Assembly: GCF_001280845.1 (NCBI RefSeq)
Contig: NZ_LGHP01000001.1
Span: 1,636,435-1,700,434 of the forward strand
Source: Bacillus sp. FJAT-28004
GTDB lineage: Bacteria; Bacillota; Bacilli; Paenibacillales; Paenibacillaceae
Reading direction: 5' to 3'
Length of the DNA: 64,000 bases
Shown: in pieces, positions 45,594 through 54,582 of the stretch
Layout: every line of letters begins with the position of its first letter
Position numbering within the stretch: the first letter of the stretch is position 1
Notes under the pieces: generated by a model
What the model was told of the DNA's origin: nothing
What the model saw: only the letters and a program-made list of their open reading frames with translations
Databases searched by the model: none
Position numbers and translations under genes: made by a program

Positions 45594-46061
45594 ATGAGTA
45601 TTACGTCTAATAAAGATGGTTTCGAGCTATTAGCATGTATAGCTATGAAAGAGGATGAGCTCAGAATGGATGAGCCATTAGCTGGATCATATGCTGTAAT
45701 CAAATGTGGAGAAAGATATCTTATTTGTTTTAACAAGTGGAGGAAACAATGGGAAGTACCGGCAGGGGGAAGAGAAGAAGGGGAAACACCGAAAGAATGT
45801 GCAATGAGGGAGTTATTCGAAGAAACATCACAAATCGTTAATGACTTAGAGTTCATCGGGTTGATAAAAGTGAAGAGGCCAAACGGAGAAATAAAATATA
45901 ATCCGATTTATTATGCTAATGTAGGTGAAATAATCCCATTCGAAGCAAACGAAGAGACAGAAAAAATATTGCTTTGGGATTTAATCGATGACATTGGTTA
46001 TATGGATGAAGTCGATAAAGAGGTTCTTGAATGGTGCAAGGCTATCTCTGCCAGTGGGTAA
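45594..46061 (+). CDS. NUDIX hydrolase
   Basis: A 155-residue protein. The Nudix box G-x5-E-x7-REL-xE-E is visible as GGREEGETPKECAMRELFEE. The ATG at 45594 is preferred to a GTG at 45564. Nudix enzymes cleave nucleoside diphosphate derivatives; the substrate is not readable. Confidence 0.9.
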   Translation: MSITSNKDGFELLACIAMKEDELRMDEPLAGSYAVIKCGERYLICFNKWRKQWEVPAGGREEGETPKECAMRELFEETSQIVNDLEFIGLIKVKRPNGEIKYNPIYYANVGEIIPFEANEETEKILLWDLIDDIGYMDEVDKEVLEWCKAISASG

Positions 46062-46137
46062 GACCTAGTGAAGTATCGAATGACAAGTTAATCCCTACAT
46101 CAGGGCAAAAAAATACTTAATCAATAAAATATATTTA

Positions 46138-46167
46138 TTGACACTTGCAATTTTCAACTGGTATACT
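46138..46167 (+). promoter_or_regulatory. Strong promoter of the SLH-like protein gene
   Basis: -35 TTGACA (46138-46143) and -10 TATACT (46162-46167) with an 18-bp spacer, about 60 bp before the start codon. Confidence 0.75.
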
Positions 46168-46227
46168 ATGGAACATTACTCATTCCCGATTAAAAACATC
46201 GGAATTAAAGACATGGAGGCAATGTTC

Positions 46228-47583
46228 ATGAAAAACACTCAAGCATCATACACAAAATTGCTAGTAGCACTCCTATTATCCTTTTCAATCATTTTTACAC
46301 AATCAGCAGCCTTTGCGGCTCCGTCTGAAGCAGCGGTTTCGAAGGAAGATGGCGTAGCGCAGTATAAGCAGTTTTTGAAAGAAAAATTTGATGTCAGCCT
46401 CTCGAGCAAAGTAACAAAAGGTGAATTCATTGAAGCGGTAGCAGATATTCTTGGTTACGAGCCATCAGGCAAAGCTGTAAATTTCACTGATGTAAAGCCT
46501 GAGAGCGAGCTGTATGCCTCAGCAGCTGCTTTGTATGAGAAAGGAATTTTGTCTGGTCCTGCCATTCAAGGCGATCAATTGCTTACAAGCTCCGTAGCGA
46601 TTTCCATTGCGGTAAGAGCAGCAGACTTGAAGGAGCTTGCTTATACATACCCGGAAGTTAAAGTAAACAAGGTATTGACGAAGCTGAATGTTAAAAGCAG
46701 CTCGCTTGGCACAAAAGGTGCTCAAGAAGTAGCCGCTGCAGTAGATACAGGTTTGCTTCCTGCTGAGTTTTATGCCAACTTCAAACCAAAAAATGCAGCA
46801 AGCGATCAACTGATTCACACGCTGCTTGGCAAAGTGCTTATTACAAAAGGTCTTTACAAAAAGTATATCGGTTATGTTAACGATAATGATATTTATGCGA
46901 AGCTAAGCAGCGCTTACGAAACTTCCGATATTATCGATGCGCCTAAACTGCAAAAGCTGGTAAATACTGCTTTGGAGCAAAAATTGATCACGGGCTACAA
47001 CATCAAAGATTCCCGTTTCAATGCAAATTTCATCGATTCATTGTCTCTGATTTACGGTCATTCCGATTTTAATCATGCGATTCAGCTTATTGGCTTGCTT
47101 CGGAGTGAAGGTCTGAATGCGAAAGTGCAATTCGAGCCTAAAACATCAGCATTTATTTTTCTAGCTGAATGGGGGACTCCAGGACCAAATGTTGTTCAAA
47201 TTGCAAATGGAAACTATATTAATTATGCAAAAGAGTACGATCTTGAATTCGAATTTGCAAATGCAGCAGATAAAGCTGCTTTCCAAGATGTTATCCTAGC
47301 TTATGCAAAGAAAAATGAAGATGGTCAAGCAGGCCTTATCATTGAATCATGGTGGCAGCCGCTTTACTATTCACAAACAGAACTGAAGGATTATGAAATC
47401 ATTACGAACAACTTTATTACGGATCCAGATAGCCCTTATACTGTAAATCCGTTTTCGCTAAACGAAAACTCCGCGAAGGTTATTGCAGGTTTTAAAGCGA
47501 TAGATCCAAATGTAATCGTTACACCAACTCAATTTTGGGTGGATAAGCCTTTCTTCAGATATTTGCATGACGAAGCGGTTTAA
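46228..47583 (+). CDS. Secreted protein with an SLH-like N-terminal region
   Basis: A 451-residue exported protein. Signal peptide (residues 1-32: MKNTQASYTKLLVALLLSFS..., cleavage near AFAAP). An SLH-like segment (residues about 65-110: FTDVKPESELYASAAALYEK followed by GILSG) could bind the cell wall. The remaining 330 residues have no motif I can name. The ATG at 46228 has GGAGG eight bases upstream; the upstream ORF extension overlaps the promoter. A surface-attached or secreted role is likely. Confidence 0.78.
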   Translation: MKNTQASYTKLLVALLLSFSIIFTQSAAFAAPSEAAVSKEDGVAQYKQFLKEKFDVSLSSKVTKGEFIEAVADILGYEPSGKAVNFTDVKPESELYASAAALYEKGILSGPAIQGDQLLTSSVAISIAVRAADLKELAYTYPEVKVNKVLTKLNVKSSSLGTKGAQEVAAAVDTGLLPAEFYANFKPKNAASDQLIHTLLGKVLITKGLYKKYIGYVNDNDIYAKLSSAYETSDIIDAPKLQKLVNTALEQKLITGYNIKDSRFNANFIDSLSLIYGHSDFNHAIQLIGLLRSEGLNAKVQFEPKTSAFIFLAEWGTPGPNVVQIANGNYINYAKEYDLEFEFANAADKAAFQDVILAYAKKNEDGQAGLIIESWWQPLYYSQTELKDYEIITNNFITDPDSPYTVNPFSLNENSAKVIAGFKAIDPNVIVTPTQFWVDKPFFRYLHDEAV

Positions 47584-47612
47584 GTGAATGATTTAGCAAA
47601 ATAGTTTTCTAT

Positions 47613-47650
47613 AGCAGCCCTGACCATCATTGATGGCTGGGGCTGCTTTG
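47613..47650 (+). terminator. Terminator after the SLH-like gene
   Basis: AGCAGCCC pairs with GGGCTGCT and is followed by TTGTGTT; a second inner stem (CCATCA/TGATGG) lies in the loop. Confidence 0.7.
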
Positions 47651-47684
47651 TGTTATCTTTCAAAGAAAAGGAGCTGCTTATGTT

Positions 47685-48353
47685 ATGACTGTAATTGCAA
47701 AAGCGTTAGAAGCAATGTTCAGGGAGCACGCAAATCCGGAGACGGCTGGGCCTATGGAAGCTTACATGCGCGGCCAATTTGTATTTCTTGGCATTAAGAC
47801 ACCAGAACGAACACAGCTGTTGCGCGAGTTTTGGAAGCACAACGAAAAGCCAAAAGGCGAGGAGTTGCTGCAAACAGCAGAACAGCTGTGGCAGCTGAAC
47901 GAGCGAGAATTCCATTATGTGGCGATGGGTTTGATGGAAAGATACAGCAAGGAGGCAATGCCTTCGCATATCGATAGGCTGGAGCGGTGGGTAACCACTC
48001 ATTCATGGTGGGATACAGTAGATTTTGTAGCGGCACACTTAGTTGGCTGCCAGCTCTCGAAATATCCAGAATTAACAGCAGAATATACAGAGCGCTGGAT
48101 CGTTTCGGATCATATGTGGCTCCGTAGAACCGCATTATTATTCCAGCTTAGGTACAAGCATGATACGGATACAGATCGGTTATTTGACTACATACGCCGC
48201 ACGAAGGATGAAAGCGAGTTTTTTATACGCAAAGCTATTGGCTGGGCGCTAAGAGAATATGCAAAAACCGATGCAGCATGTGTGCATCGGTTTGTAGAAG
48301 AAACGCCGCTCTCACCACTTAGCAAGAAGGAGGCATTAAAGCATATAGTGTAG
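47685..48353 (+). CDS. DNA alkylation repair protein, AlkD-like HEAT-repeat
   Basis: A 222-residue all-helical HEAT-like repeat protein (WVTTHSWWDTVDFVAAHLVG, then YIRRTKDESEFFIRKAIGWA). The pattern matches AlkD, a DNA glycosylase that removes alkylated purines without base flipping. AAAAGGAG precedes the ATG. Monocistronic, convergent with the MFS gene. Confidence 0.9.
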   Translation: MTVIAKALEAMFREHANPETAGPMEAYMRGQFVFLGIKTPERTQLLREFWKHNEKPKGEELLQTAEQLWQLNEREFHYVAMGLMERYSKEAMPSHIDRLERWVTTHSWWDTVDFVAAHLVGCQLSKYPELTAEYTERWIVSDHMWLRRTALLFQLRYKHDTDTDRLFDYIRRTKDESEFFIRKAIGWALREYAKTDAACVHRFVEETPLSPLSKKEALKHIV

Positions 48354-48354
48354 C

Positions 48355-49746
48355 TTAACGCCGCTTGAGCTCACCGAGCTGCTGTTTTGACGATGAGTAG
48401 TACAGCCAAGAGGCTGCAATCGCAATTGCGGCTATGAAGCCCATCCCCCAAAATATATTTGAGAATGCACGGCTGAGGGGAAGATTGCTTTGCGCCGCTA
48501 GCAGAATACCGCTAATCGCGACGCTGAAAGCACCGCTAATGAATTGCGATAGCTGGAACAAGCCCATACCAGCACCTACATGCTCACTTGGCAAAATTCT
48601 GGACAGCTCATTAGAAACGCTGGAATTTAAAGCGGAGAATCCAACGCTCATCAGGATATATATGCTCATGATCATGTAGATGGAAAGACCCGCGAATAAG
48701 GCGAATGAAATGGCGGCAAGGAGCAGTAACCACGGAGTTAACCGAAGCAGCACGCTGTTGCCGTATTTGTCGATGATTTTTCCAATACGATTGGAGGCAA
48801 GCATGGCAACGAAGGCTCCTGGAAAAATAATGAGGCCGGCTTGACCTGGCGTAAGCTTGAACAGGTGAATAAGCACCTGTGGCAGCAAAAATAGTGTGGA
48901 AAAATTATTAATGTAAGATACCACGCCAAGCGTGATCAGACGAATATATCTTTTGTTGCGAAACAGAGAAGGCTGGACAAATGGATTCACAGCACGATTA
49001 ATTCGTATCCAGAATAAGAGTAGTGCAGTGATTCCGCCAATAAGAGCAATCAGAAAATGATTGGTGATATACAGCAGAACACCTGTTGAGCCTATTCCTA
49101 CAAGCGCTGCACCTATAACGTCAAAGGAACCTTTGTTAGATTCTTCAACTGGCAGCAGTCGATAGAACACAGGAATAAGCAGAAGAGAGATGCCAGTTAC
49201 GATAAACAGATCGTTCCAGCCCCAATACTGTGTGATAGCGCCGCCGATTACAGGGCCGAGACCAAGGCCAAGCGATGCAGCTGATGTAATGAGTGCCATG
49301 GATTTGCCGCGGCGGGCAAGTGGGATGAATCTTGTAATGAGTACGATCGTTAAACTAAGCACGGAACCTGCTCCAGTTGCTTGAATAAGGCGAGCGACAA
49401 GCAGCAGTATATAATGATGACTAAAAAAACCAAGTACAGATGCGCCGCCCATGGCAATTAGGCCAATCGTCAGCAATAGACGTATAGGTACAAAGTCAGA
49501 TAGCCTGCTGTAGGTGATGGATGAAATGGCAAAGATGATGGAATAACCCGTGATGATCCACGAAGCTGCTGATGGAGATAGCATAAACTGTGCCGTCACT
49601 TGCGGCAGTGCCAGATTAAACATCATCGTATTCATAATAACAAGAATAACGGTTAATCCTAGCAGCGGGATAACGAGACCGTCTCTAAAGGCGGGCCGCT
49701 CCTCATTGAGTATGGGTGTGGCAGTAATAGCGGCACTGTTTCTCAT
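48355..49746 (-). CDS. MFS transporter, drug-efflux type (DHA2/Tet(L)-like)
   Basis: A 463-residue membrane protein with about 14 helices. Motif C-like GLGLGPVIGGAI and the early LVIMNTMMFNLALPQVTAQF segment match the 14-TMS drug/H+ antiporters, including tetracycline and quaternary amine pumps. It is divergent from an ArsR-type regulator at 49858 with an 18-6-18 palindrome between, so it is probably repressed and induced by a toxic ligand. The drug is not readable. Confidence 0.92.
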   Translation of the reverse strand: MRNSAAITATPILNEERPAFRDGLVIPLLGLTVILVIMNTMMFNLALPQVTAQFMLSPSAASWIITGYSIIFAISSITYSRLSDFVPIRLLLTIGLIAMGGASVLGFFSHHYILLLVARLIQATGAGSVLSLTIVLITRFIPLARRGKSMALITSAASLGLGLGPVIGGAITQYWGWNDLFIVTGISLLLIPVFYRLLPVEESNKGSFDVIGAALVGIGSTGVLLYITNHFLIALIGGITALLLFWIRINRAVNPFVQPSLFRNKRYIRLITLGVVSYINNFSTLFLLPQVLIHLFKLTPGQAGLIIFPGAFVAMLASNRIGKIIDKYGNSVLLRLTPWLLLLAAISFALFAGLSIYMIMSIYILMSVGFSALNSSVSNELSRILPSEHVGAGMGLFQLSQFISGAFSVAISGILLAAQSNLPLSRAFSNIFWGMGFIAAIAIAASWLYYSSSKQQLGELKRR

Positions 49747-49767
49747 AAAACCTCCAAGTTGTCTCTT

Positions 49768-49809
49768 TATATTTTCATTGTACGAATATTATCGTACAAT
49801 GAAAATATA
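49768..49809. promoter_or_regulatory. 42-bp perfect palindrome between MFS and ArsR genes
   Basis: TATATTTTCATTGTACGA and its exact reverse complement flank ATATTA. It lies 21 bases upstream of the MFS start and 48 bases upstream of the regulator start, so it probably overlaps both promoters. Confidence 0.75.
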
Positions 49810-49857
49810 GCATGAGCTATGGTATAATGCAATAAGTACTTAATGTGAGAGGTGCGA

Positions 49858-50169
49858 ATGCATTTGAAAATTTTATTCCATCCCAATCGTGAGGATATTG
49901 AGCTTACTTCTGTGTTATATGCATTAAGTGATCCAATCCGGCTCAGTATTGTTGTCGCTATCGTTAAGCATGGCGAGCGAGCCTGTGGCCACTTTGAGTT
50001 TCCCGTCGTGAAGTCTACAATGACTCATCATTTTCGCACCTTGCGTGAAGCGGGCGTATTGAATGTGAGAAAGCAAGGCACCCAGCATTTATTGACGCTG
50101 CGAGATGAAGATCTGAATCTTCGCTTTCCGGGACTGCTAGCGGCCATTATTCAACCAGCAACTTTATAG
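49858..50169 (+). CDS. ArsR-family winged-helix regulator
   Basis: A 103-residue regulator of classical ArsR length (LYALSDPIRLSIVVAIVKHG, then VVKSTMTHHFRTLREAGVLN). It lacks the ELCVCD metal motif, so the signal is not an obvious metal. GAGAGG precedes the ATG; a GTG at 49852 is an alternative. Divergent from the MFS gene and almost certainly binds the palindrome between them. Confidence 0.9.
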   Translation: MHLKILFHPNREDIELTSVLYALSDPIRLSIVVAIVKHGERACGHFEFPVVKSTMTHHFRTLREAGVLNVRKQGTQHLLTLRDEDLNLRFPGLLAAIIQPATL

Positions 50170-50249
50170 ACATATGTAGAGACTATTTCTTTTCTCGTCC
50201 ATTTACGCTAAAATAAGTCTGTACTTTGGCAACGAGAGAAGGAACAACT

Positions 50250-51818
50250 GTGGGTACACGCAAAGGCTTAAAACTTCGATTCGTATTGGGGCTGTTCGTA
50301 ATCGGTTCTGTTATCTTAACCGCCATTATTGGCGGTTATTTTGCATGGACGACAAATAAGACCTCACTAACTTCTGGTTATCTAGAAAGCAATTATCAAT
50401 ACGCCAAGAAGCTGTCTTCCAATACGAATGAATTATTGCATATAATTAGCAACAATATTGATACGATTGCTGCAAGAGCAGGTAAACAGAATTTGTCGCA
50501 AAAAGAATTGAATAGCTGGTACGATGCGAATGAACAATATTTTAATTCGATTCTTATTGTGGATTCAGATCGTAAAGTGACAGCATCGAGTTTTTCTAGC
50601 GGCGGTGTTAAGATAGGGACTGTACTAACCTCATATGCATCCCAGCAGGCGGTTGAGCAGAAGCGTCCGCTTATTTCAGAGCCCTACATAGGGTCTGCGA
50701 CGAATCAGCTCCTCTTGCTCATTTCTTCACCCATTTTCAATGAAGATAACGAATACGTAGGTTTTGTAGCCGGAACTATTTATTTGGACGAGAGCAACGC
50801 GTTAAACAAATTGCTAAACGAACATTTTTACGGGAACGGCTCTTACGTCTATGTAGCGGATAAGCAAGGCAGCCTTATTTTTCATCCAAATCACGAACGA
50901 ATTAACGAAAGAGTTACGACTAATGAGGTTATTAATAAAGCATTAGCTGGACGCAGTGGATCGCAGGTGATCGTCAATTCACAAAAAGAGCGGTATTTTG
51001 CCGGCTATGCTTACGAATCTATAACTGGGTGGGCAATCGTAGCGCAAACGCCTACTTCTATAATTGATAAGCCATTAAATGAATTGATATGGCGTATATT
51101 GCTGAAACTTTTCCCGCTCTTTATCGTCATATTGTTACTCGCATGGTATGTTTCTTATGTGATCTCCAAGCCTTTATTTGAACTAGCTGCTTTCTCGGAG
51201 GAAGCCATATTATCAACGAAGGCGATACGTTCCAAAATGCCGAAAACGAACTCTTATATATATGAAGTGAGACAGCTTAATCAGAGCATAAACAACCATT
51301 TTAATTTGCTGAATAAGGAAATTCGATTGGATGGGCTGACAGGACTTGCCAATAGGAAGACGTTTGACTTGACCATTCAGGAATGGATTACCGAGGAAAT
51401 TCCGTTTGCGCTTATTATGCTGGATGTTGACCATTTCAAAAAAATCAATGATGAGCACGGGCATCTTATCGGAGATGAGGTATTAATCTATACAGCATCG
51501 CAAATAAAAGCATTCTCTAGAAGCCATGATCTTAGCTTCCGCTATGGCGGAGAAGAATTTGGCATACTGGTTAAGCGAGGAAGTATTCCTACAGCAACAC
51601 AAATAGCTGAGCGGCTTAGAGAAGGGATCACTTCTGGTGCAAGCCCAACCGGCAGTCCGATCTTCGTGTCCATCGGCATTTCGATGTCGAATGGGAAGAC
51701 GACTGATGTTAAGGAAATTATTGAGATGGCGGACCAAGCTCTTTATCGATCGAAAGCAGCGGGAAGAAACCGAACAACGGTTTACGAAAAGAGTCAATTA
51801 AACGAGCAAGAGGATTAG
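50250..51818 (+). CDS. Membrane diguanylate cyclase with dCache sensor
   Basis: A 522-residue sensor enzyme. A transmembrane helix near the N-terminus (LGLFVIGSVILTAIIGGYFA), an extracytoplasmic dCache domain (about 40-270), a second helix near 285-310, then a GGDEF domain with active-site GGEEF at 433-437. Expected to make cyclic-di-GMP in response to an outside ligand. Starts with GTG, AGAAGGA six bases upstream; the upstream TTG at 50226 lies before that site. Confidence 0.93.
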   Translation: MGTRKGLKLRFVLGLFVIGSVILTAIIGGYFAWTTNKTSLTSGYLESNYQYAKKLSSNTNELLHIISNNIDTIAARAGKQNLSQKELNSWYDANEQYFNSILIVDSDRKVTASSFSSGGVKIGTVLTSYASQQAVEQKRPLISEPYIGSATNQLLLLISSPIFNEDNEYVGFVAGTIYLDESNALNKLLNEHFYGNGSYVYVADKQGSLIFHPNHERINERVTTNEVINKALAGRSGSQVIVNSQKERYFAGYAYESITGWAIVAQTPTSIIDKPLNELIWRILLKLFPLFIVILLLAWYVSYVISKPLFELAAFSEEAILSTKAIRSKMPKTNSYIYEVRQLNQSINNHFNLLNKEIRLDGLTGLANRKTFDLTIQEWITEEIPFALIMLDVDHFKKINDEHGHLIGDEVLIYTASQIKAFSRSHDLSFRYGGEEFGILVKRGSIPTATQIAERLREGITSGASPTGSPIFVSIGISMSNGKTTDVKEIIEMADQALYRSKAAGRNRTTVYEKSQLNEQED

Positions 51819-51835
51819 CGGTTGGGGGTGAATCG

Positions 51836-52411
51836 ATGGGCACGTCATTCTCATTTCAGACGTTTCCTAGCATGGAAACGGATCGGTTTATTTTGCGCAA
51901 GACAGAGGTACGGGATGTGCTTGATTTGTTCGAGCTTTATTCGGATGATGATGTTGTCAAATATACTCCGTTACTGCCGTTTTCTGCTGAGGACGAGGCA
52001 TGGCAGGAAATGAATTGGCATTTGGAGATTTTTGCTCAACAAATCGGCATTAGATGGTTAATCGAAGAGAAGAGCTCAGGAAAAGTAATTGGAACCTGCG
52101 GTTTTTTGCATTATTTGAAGGAGCACGCGCGTACCGATCTAGGTTATGATCTGGCTCCAAGCTACTGGCGCAAAGGCATTATGAGTGAAGTAGCCGCACC
52201 AATTGTAGCTTTTGGTTTTAATAGCATGAAACTGCATTGTATCGAGGCGAAGGTAGATCCGTCAAACGCTGCATCGATCAGCCTGCTCTCTAAGCTCGGT
52301 TTCAAACAAGACAGCCAGCTAAGGGAGTTCGAGATTGAAAAGGGGAACTTCATTGAGCTCCTTGTATTTTCCATGCTGCGCAAGGAGTTTATTATATCGC
52401 AGACGCGGTAA
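51836..52411 (+). CDS. GNAT-family N-acetyltransferase
   Basis: A 191-residue enzyme of the RimJ/RimL type (TDRFILRKTEVRDVLDLFEL, then LGYDLAPSYWRKGIMSEVAA, and IEAKVDPSNAASISLLSKLG). GGGGGTG precedes the ATG by five bases, 17 bases after the cyclase stop. Target unknown. Confidence 0.9.
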   Translation: MGTSFSFQTFPSMETDRFILRKTEVRDVLDLFELYSDDDVVKYTPLLPFSAEDEAWQEMNWHLEIFAQQIGIRWLIEEKSSGKVIGTCGFLHYLKEHARTDLGYDLAPSYWRKGIMSEVAAPIVAFGFNSMKLHCIEAKVDPSNAASISLLSKLGFKQDSQLREFEIEKGNFIELLVFSMLRKEFIISQTR

Positions 52412-52537
52412 CGTAGCGGCTTTCACAAATGACGTTTTCATCGTATAATTGAAGGAAGCGAGCCGCACGAAACAAAGCGTATGCTAAGCTTGCGAAGCAA
52501 TGTTTGATTCACATTATTTTTTTGGGAGGCATTTAGG

Positions 52538-52771
52538 ATGTCAATTAGCAAGGCAAGAAAGGCAAGACAAAAGCTGGCACAGCAAGGACTCATGACACCG
52601 GATATACTACGAGGCAGCTGGCAGGGCGTCAATCCAACGATCAAACGTACACCTACATTACAGGAGAAGCAAGCGAAGCTGAATAAGAAACATCGAAGGA
52701 ATCACGCGAATTACAGCGATGGTTCCTTTTGTATTTATAGGGGGTTGCAGGGTTTGGGCTCTGCATGTTAG
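52538..52771 (+). CDS. Small basic protein, 77 residues
   Basis: Lys/Arg/Gln-rich soluble protein (MSISKARKARQKLAQQG...). GGGAGG lies eight bases before the ATG. Similar short basic proteins occur in Bacillales, but I cannot name a function. The basic composition suggests nucleic-acid binding; this is inference. Confidence 0.7.
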   Translation: MSISKARKARQKLAQQGLMTPDILRGSWQGVNPTIKRTPTLQEKQAKLNKKHRRNHANYSDGSFCIYRGLQGLGSAC

Positions 52772-52848
52772 CTGCCTTTGAATTTCGTGATTTTACTATG
52801 GTAAAATGAAGAAGTACATAATGAAATACTGAGCGGAGATGATGTTGC

Positions 52849-54582
52849 CTGTTAAAATTATTTCGTGAATTGAAAACGTATTGGTTAATGATCGCATTCG
52901 TGTTCTTGCTCGTATTTTTGCAATCGCTATCAGAGCTTTATTTGCCTACATTGATGGCGGATATCGTAAATTTGGGTATTCTAAAAGGCGATACGGGTTA
53001 TATTGTAAAGCTTGGTGGTCTAATGCTACTTATTACTGCTGCAGGCGTTGTGTTCTCTATCGCCGCAAGCTATTATTCTTCAACCATCGCCGCAGGTTTC
53101 GGCAAACGTACGCGCAGCAAGCTGTTTGCTCATGTAGAAAATTTTTCTTTGCACGAGTTTGACAAAATCGGAACCGCCTCGCTCATCACGCGCACTACAA
53201 ATGATGTTACGCAAGTGCAGCAAGTGCTTATTATGATGCTTCGTATGATGGTTATGGCGCCGATGATGTGTATCGGCGGTATTATTATGGCTGTCTCGAA
53301 GGATGCCACGTTGTCACTTGTGTTTGTCGTTGTCGTTCCGATACTTGCTGGAACGATTATTTTTATTGGCTCCAAAGGTGTCGTTCTCTTCAAAGCGATG
53401 CAAATAAAAATCGATAAGCTGAATCTGGTGCTGCGCGAAGGTTTGACGGGCATACGCGTCATTCGCTCCTTCAATCGGACGACATTCGAGCAGCAGCGTT
53501 TCGTGCGGGCAAATAAAGATTTGACCGATACCGCCATCAAGGTAAACAAAGTGATGGCATTTATGATGCCGGTTATGATGCTTATTCTTAACTTGTCCAG
53601 TGTCGCTATTTTGTGGTTTGGCAGTATTCGGATTAGCAATAATGATATGCAAATTGGAGATTTAATGGCATTCCTACAATATGCGATGCAAATTCTGTTC
53701 TCACTGATCATGGTGGCGATGATGTTTATTATGGTGCCTCGTGCTTCGGTATCTGCTGTTCGGATTAATGAAGTGCTGGGTATGCAGCCGGACATCCAAG
53801 ACGCACATGATGCTGGAAATGGTGTGCGAACAGGAACGGGCGGCGAAGTCGAATTCCGTAATGTTACATTCAGTTATCCAGGGGCAGAGAAACCTGCATT
53901 ATCAGAAATATCTTTTATCGCAAAGTCAGGCGAGACTACTGCGATTATCGGAGGTACAGGTTCAGGAAAGTCTACGCTCGTCAATCTTATTCCACGTTTC
54001 TATGATATCGAAGCGGGCAGCGTGCTTATCGATGGTGATGATGTGCGGCTCCTTTCGCAGCAGAGCTTGCGGGCAAAGATCGGATACGTACCCCAGCAGG
54101 CTGTGTTGTTCACCGGAACAATCAGCGACAATATTAGATATGGCAAAGAAGAGGCGACTGACGATGAGGTTAAGCACGCGGCATTAGTTGCGCAGGCTGC
54201 TTCTTTTATAGCAGAAATGCCGGAAGGTTATGATTCCATCATTGCACAAGGCGGTACGAACGTATCGGGCGGTCAGAAGCAGCGGCTTTCAATTGCGAGA
54301 GCACTCGTCAGAAAGCCGGACATTTATATTTTTGACGATAGCTTCTCTGCGCTCGATTTCAAAACAGACTCGCTGCTGCGGGCAGCGCTGAAGGAAGAAA
54401 CACTACATGCCGCTGTTCTAATCGTGGCACAGCGTGTAAGCACCGTCATTCAAGCCGATAAAATCATCGTACTTGATGAAGGAGCGATTGCAGGCATTGG
54501 CAATCATCAGGAGTTAATGGAAACAAGCAGCGTGTATCGCGAAATCGTGTCGTCGCAGCTGTCAGAGGAGGAAATAGCATGA
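52849..54582 (+). CDS. ABC exporter half-transporter (degenerate subunit)
   Basis: About 577 residues: six-helix exporter domain then an ATPase with Walker A IGGTGSGKST, signature VSGGQKQR and Walker B IYIFDDSFSALD, where Asp replaces the catalytic Glu. With the partner at 54579 this forms a BmrCD/TM287-288-type heterodimeric multidrug exporter with one degenerate site. The start is uncertain: the conventional TTG at 52870 lacks the usual N-terminus, while CTG at 52849 gives LLKLFRELKTYWLM-like starts typical of the family, with GGAG ten bases upstream. Confidence 0.88.
   Translation: MLKLFRELKTYWLMIAFVFLLVFLQSLSELYLPTLMADIVNLGILKGDTGYIVKLGGLMLLITAAGVVFSIAASYYSSTIAAGFGKRTRSKLFAHVENFSLHEFDKIGTASLITRTTNDVTQVQQVLIMMLRMMVMAPMMCIGGIIMAVSKDATLSLVFVVVVPILAGTIIFIGSKGVVLFKAMQIKIDKLNLVLREGLTGIRVIRSFNRTTFEQQRFVRANKDLTDTAIKVNKVMAFMMPVMMLILNLSSVAILWFGSIRISNNDMQIGDLMAFLQYAMQILFSLIMVAMMFIMVPRASVSAVRINEVLGMQPDIQDAHDAGNGVRTGTGGEVEFRNVTFSYPGAEKPALSEISFIAKSGETTAIIGGTGSGKSTLVNLIPRFYDIEAGSVLIDGDDVRLLSQQSLRAKIGYVPQQAVLFTGTISDNIRYGKEEATDDEVKHAALVAQAASFIAEMPEGYDSIIAQGGTNVSGGQKQRLSIARALVRKPDIYIFDDSFSALDFKTDSLLRAALKEETLHAAVLIVAQRVSTVIQADKIIVLDEGAIAGIGNHQELMETSSVYREIVSSQLSEEEIA

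Noticed and set aside
53130..53795. 221-codon minus-strand ORF inside the ABC exporter
   Set aside because: Antisense to conserved transporter coding sequence, no ribosome-binding site or domain.
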